From: Telopea speciosissima
Lineage: Eukaryota; Streptophyta; Magnoliopsida; Proteales; Proteaceae
Direction: 5' to 3'
DNA length: 64,000 bases
Assembly: GCF_018873765.1 (NCBI RefSeq)
Contig: NC_057925.1
Coordinates: 43,059,010 to 43,123,009 of the forward strand
Positions 54,596 through 64,000 of this stretch are shown here, one piece after another. Made by a program: the position numbers and the translations under genes. The notes beneath the pieces were generated by a model that had not been told where the DNA came from, did not search any database, and worked only from the letters and a program-made list of their open reading frames with translations. The first letter of the stretch is position 1, and every line of letters begins with the position of its first letter.

Positions 54596-55198
54596 TGAAA
54601 AGTGATCTGAAGCGCATGGATGGTTTGTGACCTTTATACCTTATTTTTTATATTAAATATTAAAGAAGGGAAAGCCTGTGCGATTCGATCCTAGGTCCAA
54701 GGATTTGATTGGTTACCGTTTTCTCGTTTGATTTCCATTGGTATCCTTTCCGTCCGTCCCAAAAGGCAAAAGGTATAACGATATTTTAATGAACGGTCAA
54801 GATGAAGCCGACTATCTTTGTTAAGATAGGGCCCACTCCCGACAGTTGGACACCGATCTCAATTTACACACGGTCTGACCTGGTTGAGGACTCGGAACAA
54901 ACGTGTACGAACCGACGAAGTCTTTTCCTTTTTTAAGATTTCTGAGAAAATAAAAGCAGAGAATTTGAAGCTGAAGCAGAGCAACAAGAAATTGAAATTT
55001 GAATCCTTTTTAATACTTTTAACTTATATTCCATCTTCGATTTCCTATTCCATTCTTTGTTTCTTCCTCTACCCATTCCCATTCCCAATCCGCTGCTTCG
55101 TAAGTATCGAACTTCGCGTTCTCCTTCGAAAGTTTTTGGATCTCTGTAACTTTGTTCTTTCTCCCTCGGCTTTGGCAGTGGTAGACCAATTGAAGAAG
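54596..55198 (+). promoter_or_regulatory. Upstream region and 5' leader of BAP31-like gene
   Basis: Sequence between the MITE nest and the BAP31 start. TC-rich leader-like sequence lies at 55010-55180. An open frame runs in from 54884 in phase with the gene, but the BAP31 family starts with MIQLLF-type sequence, so this is leader. No TATA box can be assigned with certainty. Confidence 0.45.
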
Positions 55199-58100
55199 AT
55201 GATTCAGCTCTTTTTTACGGTTATATTCTCAGAGATGGCTTTGATTATGATCCTTTTGTTTAAAACCCCTATAAGGAAGCTTGTGATCATGGGTTTAGAT
55301 CGGGTGAAAAGAGGGCGTGGGCCTGTGATGGTGAAAACTGTTGGAGGAACAGTTTTTGTGGTCTTATTGTCGAGTGTTTACAGCATGATGAAGATCCAAA
55401 AGCGTTCCATCGATGCCGGTGCTTCTAATCCGACTGATCAAGTTCTCATGGCTAAGCATCTTCTCGAAGCATCGCTTATGGGTAATAATTCTCTATTTTA
55501 AAATTTATAATTTCGTTTTTGGTTACAATTAACATCTCCCACATCTCAGTTTTCTCGAGTGTACTGTGTTCTGTCGGTAGAAGGTCCTTTTCAATTGATC
55601 CATCTCCCCCCTATTTGTTTTTTCTGCTTTATTCTTTTCTTGTTCTCAATAGCTGTTCGTTTCAGATTTGGGTTATATTCGGAATTTCTGATAGAGGGTT
55701 AATTAACCGGTTTCGATTATGAGCATCTTTGTTTCTGTTTTCTGGACGATTCTATGGGAATATTCGCCCATATTGTGACTATGAACAATGTAGATCTAAC
55801 CTAACTTGGTTTGTCCCTGGACAGATAGTCTTATGTTAGATTTTTCTTTGGCCAGGGGAGAGGGTGGGCGGGGGAGTTGTCATCTCACTGCTAAGAATTA
55901 TTTTCAGTTCGTTCAGAATGATCTTTCCTCAATCAAAGACAAATAAAACCATATTGATTTTTATAATTGAACAATGTATATCAATGAATAAAAACTTTGT
56001 CAATATATTCTTCCTACATGTTCGAGAAAATAAGGGGATGAAACGGGCATTACATGTGCAAATTAATCAAAATGGTGATGATTTAAGGAAAATATGACGT
56101 TATGATATGTAATCACCCACAAGAAGGAGATTATTAGAAAAAAAGAAAGAGGAAGACATGACATGTAATTTCAAGGTAGGTTATGCATATGCTACAAATT
56201 ATACGTGAGCATGAGGCATTGAGTTGTGACTGCTATTCGCTTGTTTTTTTAGCATAGTAGACAAAGTAGCTCAGTTGCTATATAAAAAGTTGATTCATGT
56301 TCAAGCCAAATACAGAGCCTCAAAGAAAAGGACAGGGAATAAGTTTCTATTTTGAAACTTTTGGTCCCCCTCCCCCTTCTCTTCCCAGAGGGGGGAATTT
56401 TTCCCATCGATAGTAAGGACATCTAGAAACATGAATGGGTTTGAGAGGGACTTCAAATTGGATTCTTGATGACTAGGGAATTCCAAGATAGACAGTGAAA
56501 GATTAGGTTAATATCTATCCAGAAAAGGGGACAAGATTCCTTGATTGATGAGTATTAGAAAATATGAAAGCTATTTCTTTTGGTATTCCTCTCCAGTCTT
56601 CACGCCCCTCCCCCCCCCCCTTCTCCTGGACGGCAACAAAAAGAGGAAAAAAGAAAAAGAGAAGCTAAGTAATATTATCGAGGAAAAGGGCGGCAAGCTA
56701 ATTTATGGACTCTGACCATAAAAACTTGAAAGTAGTTATGCTTCGACATTTATATCTTCATACTGATTATGATTTTCCCGTGCAATAGGCCCCAAATTTC
56801 TACTGAGATTGTTAGAAATAACCCTGTGCAGTATTGCTAGATTCAATGTTGACCGGATGGTGGTCAGTTGTTTCCGAATGGTGTTCAGTTGTTTCGTGTT
56901 AATCCTTACTTTTCAGTTGATTTTGCAATTTACCAAAATCCCAAATATATTTTGTTCTGGGTAGAAATACTCATTTTACGTCTTTGATAATTTTATTTGT
57001 CTTCCTGTAAATTTTGACCTTGATTCCTGTCATTTATTTTGTGTTCGAGTCAAAGACGGTGCATTTTTTGATCAAGTCAAAGACAGTACATTTTGTTTGA
57101 CCGACTCCTTTTGGATGTCTTTTAGTCTTTTAGCTTGATTTGTTGATACTTGTTTTGAATTGATTGATTTTCACCAAATGGAGTGTTCTGTCACTTTGCT
57201 AATCCCGTTGTGCTCAAATTCATGTAATGGGCCGAATCACTGTATCTAGCTTAAAATAACAGTTGGGTTGCTGTAAATTGTTCTAAGCCTTTACATCAGC
57301 AACTCTGGGAAATTTGAAGACTTCTTGTCACCGCCTATTTCTGGATAGTTCATTGTTATGAAGCTGAAACAGGGATTCCATTCCTAATTGCCAGACTCTT
57401 CCCATGTAGCACTATTGCCAGTAACTTGAGATTTTGCCAAGAAACTTGTAACTACGTCTAACGACATACGCTTATATTTATGGAAGTAAATCTCGGTCAA
57501 AACTAACCGAAATCTCCGAGTTGTCTTGCTTTCAGGCCTGGTCAAAACGAAACCCAGGTCGAAACCCGGTGTCGAAACCTCGAAAAGAGATTCAGCACAT
57601 CTCGGTCTTGGGCCTGACCAAAACCGGCCTCAAAACCGAGATCTAGAACCTGGCTTATATTTGTCTCACTGAGATATTTGGCTGGACTCTTCAGGACCAA
57701 AATATCTATATTTTGAGTGGCAATTAGGCTTGAACTTATTTTTTTCTTCTGCACCCCTTTTCTATGAGGTTTTTCTGCTGTTAATCTGATCACAATTTCA
57801 GTAAGAGCAATATGGGATGATTATGTTTCTTTTCTATCCTCCATCTTGAGACTATATTGCATATGAATCGACTAAGGATCTTGTTATTTACCACTGAAAT
57901 CCTTGATTTTCTTCTCAACTTGTATGTTATTAAAATATTTTATAGTTTTTTAAGTGTCAGTAACTGTAGCCACCGTCAATGTGGTAAGAGGCTAGAATAC
58001 ATCCTCATGTTGGTGAAGCCTTTTTGTTGCCTTGCGAGTTCTATCATTCCCTCTCTTTCTCTTTTCTCTTTGGAGCCGGGGGGGGGGGGGGGGGATTAAT

Positions 58101-59937
58101 CATCCATGCATTCAAGTTCTAGTAGTCTTTAACCTTGTAAACTTATCAGGGGTGATGATACAATAAAACAACTCATCCTTATCCCAACTAAATGGGACCG
58201 GCTACATGGATCCTTAACCCTCCAGTCAGCTCTGTTCGAGGTCATACTTGATTCAAGGCCTAAGCTATGCATGTCTTCCGTCACCACTTCACCCAGGGGT
58301 GATACTGCATATAAATAGCTAAATCATTTGGTCAATCTATAAGCTAAAGGGCTTACTGTAGCTGCTGCAATGCTCTACCACATGTTAATGCATTCATCAT
58401 TTGATATAAGGAGTGGTGATACGATTGCCTTGAATTATGTAATACCTTCTATGTTTGGTAGCGTTGCATGTATGTGATACCTCACAAGTCCAACAAAACA
58501 ATCCAGACTCTACTTCTGACAAGGCTGGGTTTCCTTTCAACCCTCGTCCACAATATGCTGTGCGAAGTCTGGCCTGCCATGGTGAATTGCCAGTCCTGTG
58601 GATACCGAACCTGGAATTTATTAAAATTACTTATGTTAATATTGTTTTCCAACTTTGCATTTGAAAACATTTCCTGGAACCTAAGCATATAGATCTGTAT
58701 ACAGAGTAAGCTGGTCTCCCCCACCTCTTTTTCCATGAGGAGCAGTGTAATTGTTTGAGGCCTTGGGTCTGGTTCAACACCTGTATTTATGGGTGGTGAG
58801 CCTGGTTTCAAAGTTATTCCTTTGAAAGATCAATTTAGGATCCTTTCCAAAGTTTATGCATGTGAATGGGCTGTCTGTATTGGACTTTTGCTCCATAATC
58901 ATATGTTTTGCTGGGAAAGTTGTTCTTCGGCTACCACTCTTACCTCCTTTACACATTATGCAGGAGAAGTTATTCTTGTATATGAATTTTTGCTTAGCAT
59001 TTAGTTATCTAGTGACAATAGAATGTCTGTTTATTCTTTTTGAGGAAATAGATTATGAAGTGGTAACTTCTATTCTTGTGATAATGATCTCATTTGTTGC
59101 CACTTTTTCTTCCGTAACTGTTTTGTCATTTTTTTTTTTCTCATTTTTATGGAAACTGTTTTGAAATTGTTATTTATTCTTCCTTCCACTTCTGTTAATG
59201 TTTCCTTTTCTCAAATTCCATACTCCATTTCCCGTTGCTAGTCTGCATTCTTATGAACGAGTAGCTGCACAAAGCTCCCAGAGTAATAGTGTTGAAATCA
59301 ATAGTTAACCGCACAATAATAAAAGAAAATTTCCTTACATATTTTTTTTATGTACTTCTTGTTTGGACACTTGGAGAATCTTGTTCAGGTTCATGCCTCG
59401 ATGAACTTGGCAGCTGGAAGTCAACTGTTGGATTTTCAATTGTATCTGCAGCATTTCTTATTCTACTAATTCAAGTTCAATTTTCTTTATGTTTCCTATT
59501 GGTTCCAGAACGGAACCCAATTTGTTAATCGCTTTTGCTTGAAATGTGTGCATCTGATCTTGGTGGGTTAATTACATGCAGGATTCTCCTTGTTCCTGGC
59601 TTTGATGATAGACAGACTACACCATTATATTAGGGAATTGCGCTTGAGAAGGAAGGCTATGGAGGCCGTGAAGAAACAAAGCCGAGGTTTTGAGGATGAT
59701 GGGAAGAATGGGTCTTCGGAGGAAATGAAAGCCTTGGAGGTAGAGGTAACCAAGTTGAGAGCAAAGGTTAAACACCTCCAATCTGAATGTGAGACAAAGA
59801 CGGAAGAGGCCAAGGCTGCAGAAGCAAATGCAATGGCTTTGAGGAAGCAGTCAGAAGGGTTCCTTCTTGAATATGATCGCTTGTTGGAGGACAACCAAAG
59901 CCTTAAGAGCCAGTTGGAATCAATTGACCCAAGGTAG
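55199..59937 (+). CDS. BAP31-like ER membrane protein, two exons
   Basis: Exons 55199-55481 and 59582-59937 join within a Gly codon (G/GTAATA donor, TACATGCAG acceptor) to give 212 aa. The protein starts MIQLFFTVIFSEMALIMILL (membrane segment 1), followed by KRGRGPVMVKTVGGTVFVVL (segment 2, about 45-65), DQVLMAKHLLEASLMG and FSLFLALMIDRLHHYIREL (segment 3, about 96-112), and a charged coiled-coil tail (about 130-205) ending with EGFLLEYDRLLEDNQSLKSQ. This is the B-cell receptor-associated protein 31 family, an ER three-pass protein thought to handle quality control and export of membrane proteins. Length and motifs are normal, and the frame is intact. Start chosen by the family N-terminus. 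The intron is 4.1 kb. Confidence 0.92.
55482..59581 (+). other. BAP31 intron
   Basis: Intron content: an RTE tail at 58157-58293, a G-run at 58078-58094, a C-run at 56608-56618, and a TCGGTCAAAAC/CGAAACC-rich patch at 57490-57660 that resembles the foldback ends in the PPR duplication. No further exon is needed for an in-phase BAP31 product. Confidence 0.6.
58157..58293 (-). mobile_element. RTE LINE 3' tail, 137 bp
   Basis: Starts CAACTCATCCTTATCCCAAC near its left edge and shares GGCTACATGGATCC and CGAGGTCATACT with the element at 39871-40538. A CAGGGGTGAT repeat flanks it (58147-58156 and 58294-58303). Confidence 0.78.
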
Positions 59938-61097
59938 TCACATTCTGATGGCAAGAAGAATACATAAGATGACCTTGGACATGATGGTGAACGGTTTAGG
60001 TTTATCAGGCTCATTATTTATAGGGGCGAAACGATGCAAATGATTGAGGTTTTGTTTCCTTTTCTTTTATACTTGGTTTATATGATTAAGTTTAAGTAAA
60101 TTGCAGCATGTTTTGAGTAGTCAAATTTTTGTATCAGTTAAATTTGGATATATAATTTTAGATGGGTAAACAGATGTGAAGTGCACAGATGTGTACTCCG
60201 TATATCTATTATTCCATTGCTGCCTGTTTTTACCTTTTTGGAGTTGTAGAAGAATGGACACATATGGGGTTTTGCATTTTTAATGAGGAGAGAGAGTGTC
60301 AGTCTTTCTAAGAAGACGTGTGATATAGGTAATGTGTCTTTTCCTTTTCTATATAAAGGTAAATCAGGACGTGAAACAGAAAAAGTAAATGACAGATTCT
60401 AGACCCTAACACAGGTTGGCATTTGTGTCGTTGATTCCCCGTGCAAGAGATGTGTAGACAATTGTTTAGTCTTGCTCAAGTCTTGATGGCTGATATTTCT
60501 GTAATTGTGTACAAAGTCCAATCGGTTGCTTGCAGAGAGGCTTTTTCCCTTGTATTGACTGATAGCTTAGCTTGTGGAGGAGCTCGATGAGCGCATTCGG
60601 CCTTTGGAGAATATGACTGTTTTCAAGACATCGGCTGAAGCAGCAGTCAGAGGAGCTAAGCTTCCAGCTGCAGTTAAAAGAGAAGGCAAAAAGAATGATA
60701 CCTGCAAGTTGCATTTGTAAAGCCTCAACAGTAAGGGGAATGGAACTTTGTTCCCAAACCATTTAAGGGAGGAATGAACCTTCATTGCAGATTTTCATTG
60801 CCTAATTCCTAATACAATGGGGTTACTCCAAAGATAATAACTGAAGATTCCATAGTGAAGCTAAAGGGTTGGGGTATCATTGCGGAGGATATTCCATGTT
60901 TTGAAGAGAACATTTTGAATTCCATTCCCTTCGATTCATGGTCTTCATTCTTATGAGGCTTGCTAAAACTAAGGGGCACTGCAACTGTTTGGATCAGCCC
61001 AGGTCTGCTACTCTTTGATAATTATTGGCCCATTTGCCATGGGAAGTGGGCCAAGTGGCAACTACTTAAACAACCCCACCTGAATAGGGTAAGGCCT
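59938..61097. other. BAP31 3' flank and intergenic
   Basis: Contains the BAP31 3' UTR and a spacer. A short coding-like piece near 60570-60718 (LDERIRPLENMTVFKTSAEA) has no partner I recognise. Confidence 0.45.
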
Positions 61098-61105
61098 ATT
61101 TTACC

Positions 61106-61531
61106 TAGAGATGTAAACGGATCGGATTCGGATCGGATACGGATCGGATGTGATCGGGCGGATATTCCTCTGGCGAATACGGATACCTCTAAACGGATTC
61201 GGATGCGGATCGGATTCGGATTTTCGACCATCCGTTTACATATCTCGCCTTGTGTAACCCGGACCTTCCTCCCCTAGCGGATACAATTCTCTCTCAATCC
61301 ATATCTCTTAGATCATGATTCTCTTTTCATCATATTCTAGAACTTGTTTAATCTTCAAAAACCCTAAAAATCATTATTTACTTAATTTTTATTATTAAGT
61401 ATTCGGATTTTTTGGACGGATTTTAATCGGAGTATTGGATTATTTTCGGATATCTCTAAACGAATACGGATGCCCCTAAGCGAATACGGATGCGAATTTG
61501 GATTCGATTTGGTTATCCATTTACATCCCTA
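61106..61531. mobile_element. hAT-like foldback MITE, family H4, copy 2
   Basis: A 426-bp copy of 53985-54395, sharing the whole loop (CAATCCATATCTCTTAGATC, TTTCATCATATTCTAGAACT). Ends TAGAGATGTAAACGG and CCATTTACATCCCTA. A perfect 8-bp duplication ATTTTACC flanks it (61098-61105 and 61532-61539). Confidence 0.87.
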
Positions 61532-61539
61532 ATTTTACC

Positions 61540-62845
61540 AGGTGAAAAAGAAGGGCAATCTAGGTATTTAAAAACATAAGGGGAGAAAGAGATGTAAAAG
61601 TTTAAAATCAGGGGAGTATCGGAAAATAAGTTTAAGATAGAGAAGTTTTAGTAAATATAGATTAAGTGTAGGGGAGTGCTAGTAATTACCCTTTTTTTTT
61701 TAGGGGGGGGGGGGGTGTTTGGGGGGTTGTTGTGAGACTGTGAGGGGAGGGGTTAGTTTGAAGGAGCCTATTGGAAGTGCCAACCCAAGAGGCCCTTTTT
61801 GTGCTTGGTCCTCTCGTGTCCTATTCAGAATATTGGTAATTCCTACTCATGAGTTACCAGGCTGTCTGGTCTAGTGCGCACTAAGTGCTTATAAACTTTC
61901 ACATTTGATGTGGAACTGATATTTTTGTGCGGAAGTCCAACAATCTCCCACTCTATATGAGAATAGAGATTTTTCTCAAAAGATTTTTTTTATCCCTGGC
62001 GATACTTCTTAATTACCACACCTCATCTTTGATACCACATGTTTGATATTTGGGTAGAACTAACTGTCAAAAGATAACCATTAAGAAGCGGGTACTCAAG
62101 TTTTTTTTTTTTTTTTTGTGTTAGAAGATATTCAAGTTCTTATAAACCTTTGGCCAAAGATTTCATACACGGCCGTACAAGCATGCACGGTCGTGTCCCC
62201 TCTCACAAAGAGTAAGAAAAATCATAAATCCCCCACCCATAGTTAATGCCTCAAAACTCCCACTCTCTCACATGCACGACTTACACAGCATTTTCTAGAG
62301 TTGCAAATGGGTGGGAAGGAGATGTAATTTCATGGTGGCCGGGTTTCTTTCTAGTCATGAATGATACAACAACAAAGATCCATTGGCCTTACAGAAGACA
62401 ATAGCTGTTTCTTACAGTAATGTGTATTATAGCTTTCTTTTTATGGTGGAAGCATATTCTTTATCATATCAAAGAAGCATTCATTCTGTCATGGTTTTTT
62501 TGTTTGGGAGATTATCAGCGACACCCCCTCCGATAGCCGGTTCAATTAATGTTAAATTTATTAATTTTCATTATCTCTATCTAATGTATGTTATGTTGTT
62601 GGAGCTAATTTATAGACCTTTCGTTTGTTGGATTGGTTTTAATAGAGTAATGCTAATGCAGATTTAAATGTTATTTGATTGAATTGATTAGGTTGTGATT
62701 CAGGGACAACAGTGTGTATATATGAAAGCTTGATGAATCTTGTATTATTGATTCTCCTTGCATCTATGTTATATGAAATGTTATATAGGTTTCTGTTGTT
62801 CTTTACTTTCTTAATCTGGTTGCAAATTCAATTTTAACTTCATAT
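61540..62845. other. Non-coding stretch
   Basis: G-run at 61704-61715 and T-runs at 61690 and 62102-62117; no gene recognised. Confidence 0.45.
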
Positions 62846-62916
62846 GTCTTTAGCTCAAACTAGTAGAGCACTTGAGGACTTCCCAAGAGATGATGGTTCG
62901 AATCCATCAAGATTCA
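62846..62916 (+). other. tRNA-like sequence (pseudo-tRNA or SINE head)
   Basis: GTCTTTAGCTC and GAGC form a good D stem, and GATGGTTCGAATCCATC a perfect T stem with box B. The anticodon arm does not give a standard 7-base loop and the acceptor stem pairs only over its inner part, so a working tRNA is unlikely. The related fragment at 7926-7975 suggests a repeat family. Confidence 0.5.
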
Positions 62917-63272
62917 TTAAATTTTCTTATGTCTAATTTATTAAATTCTTATGGTACGAGTAGAAATGAAAGTCATGCATACAACATTATAGAATTGAAA
63001 CGATGAACATAAATCAACTTGATTCATATGGAGGCACAAATCTATTTGATTCAATTTGAAAATTGTTTAAGATACTTTTTTTTTGGGGGTAAAAACATAC
63101 ATTTATTTTTGTTTCTCCACCATTGAGGACTGCTAATATTAATTAGAGAAATGAGAATACGAATGCATTCTAATGGAAGAGTTATTCGAAACCATCTACA
63201 GAAACAACACTCAATATTAGGTTGAAAATAGAATTGTAATTAAAATATGAGAAAAATAACTCTGTTCAGGAG
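62917..63272. other. Non-coding stretch
   Basis: AT-rich, with no gene or repeat recognised. Confidence 0.45.
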
Positions 63273-63466
63273 TAATTGGTTTAAGGGATGCAGTTTTCTG
63301 TCCGAGAGTATGGCCTATGCCAGTACTCCCATGAGTCTATCTCTTTCCTCCCCTATATGAAAAGACACCTCTACCCCCTTGTTTTGAGGAGGAGAGAGAT
63401 GGACCCATGGGAGTGGTGGCGTAGGCCACACTCCTGGACAGAAAACTGCATCCCTTAAGCCAATTA
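63273..63466. mobile_element. Near-perfect palindromic MITE, family P
   Basis: A 194-bp element whose two ~90-bp arms are inverted copies: both ends read TAATTGG(T/C)TTAAGGGATG and continue CAGTTTTCTGTCC. Both edges show TA, consistent with a TA target (Tc1/mariner-Stowaway class), though TTAA next to GGGATG is another reading. Class left open. Confidence 0.72.
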
Positions 63467-64000
63467 GCTTTCAAAAGTTTTTATTTTGTAATTGACCCTT
63501 TACATTATAAAGCCATTTTGAAAGATCTATAAGGAATCAAGGATTGATCATCTAATGTGTTGATGGAGTGAATGGATTAAATTTTATTTTACATTTTCAC
63601 CCCCAATGTAACTAATGGGCTTGTTCCTTTGTATCATAATTGTGCTGGTCATGAGGTATCGAGATCTTTGGAAAAATGAGTGGCAAATCCAAGAAAGGAT
63701 ACCCTCAACATGAGGATGATCCAACTTGTTTTTATTGTACAACAATATGTATAGAGGTTCTTTATGTAAGTGACAGTAATTTTATAAATGGGGTGTGCTA
63801 GTATGACCGAATAAGAGACATTTGAAATGCTTGCTTTATGAAAATTCAAAGAGAATCTCCAATGACACTTTTTTTCTCTCTCACACACATACCATATCTA
63901 TCACAGAAAGATGCATATTTTTGCCACACGTGCATTTGTACGTGCACTTTTACTAGTATATATATATATATTTAGCGCACTGCTTGCTTGAAGCCGGTTC
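63467..64000. other. Non-coding window end
   Basis: AT-rich, (TA)n at about 63957-63970; no gene recognised. Confidence 0.45.

Noticed and set aside
56262-56310. tRNA-like AGTAGCTCAGTTGCTATA near a CATGTTCAAGCC
   Set aside because: Too degenerate and the spacing does not allow a cloverleaf; at best a very old relic.
60466-60785. Open frames after BAP31, including LDERIRPLENMTVFKTSAEA on the plus strand
   Set aside because: No start, no family recognised and too short to support a gene.

Overview
The window is nuclear DNA of a flowering plant, most likely a eudicot. It is AT-rich, has few genes with long introns, carries plant-type Au SINEs, L1 and RTE LINEs, Mutator-like and hAT-like small elements, and its host genes (COG6, an EMB975-type PPR, a CRM splicing factor, BAP31) read as angiosperm proteins. 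I cannot name the species.

Layout. 1-2519: 3' part of a degraded L1-type LINE lying in an intron of COG6, whose last exon is 4480-4989. 5319-5457: a small Mutator-type MITE. 6624-10384: a 3.76-kb Pack-MULE with ~0.57-kb terminal inverted repeats and a captured ATL46/47-like RING-H2 gene, followed by an Au SINE. 11033-20658: a ~5-kb direct tandem duplication, each unit carrying one minus-strand EMB975-like PPR gene; the second copy is open (505 aa), the first is a pseudogene. 20643-24830: a nest of hAT-like MITEs, a 5'-truncated LINE with target-site duplication, and an Au SINE split by a hAT-like foldback. 25400-29100: tandem and C-rich repeats and a Ty3/Gypsy (Tat/Ogre-like) fossil with primer-binding site. 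31400-41303: a leader region, a 63-codon small membrane-protein ORF, and a three-exon CRM-domain gene whose 5.8-kb first intron holds an L1 tail, microsatellites, a MITE and a SINE; its second intron holds an RTE LINE; its last exon carries a frame-breaking 61-bp duplication. 41780-42200: a decayed DYW-type PPR fragment. 43912-44049: a second copy of the first MITE family. 46370-47905: a Ty1/Copia fossil. 48630-52150: an old tandem duplication whose two copies were invaded at the matching point, one by two abutting Mutator-like elements (the second carrying the 5' end of a UBP1/UBP2-type deubiquitinase gene) and the other by a small inverted-repeat element. 53359-54395: more MITEs. 55199-59937: two-exon BAP31-like gene. 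61106-63466: further MITEs and a tRNA-like relic.

The host genes do not form a pathway together: COG6 (Golgi tethering), EMB975 and the CRM protein (probable organelle RNA factors) and BAP31 (ER membrane) are ordinary housekeeping loci. The striking part is the mobile fraction. At least two Mutator-like elements have captured pieces of ubiquitin-pathway genes (a RING-H2 E3 ligase and a ZnF-UBP deubiquitinase), and target-site duplications can be read directly for most insertions. All family names come from reading the sequence; no database search was run.
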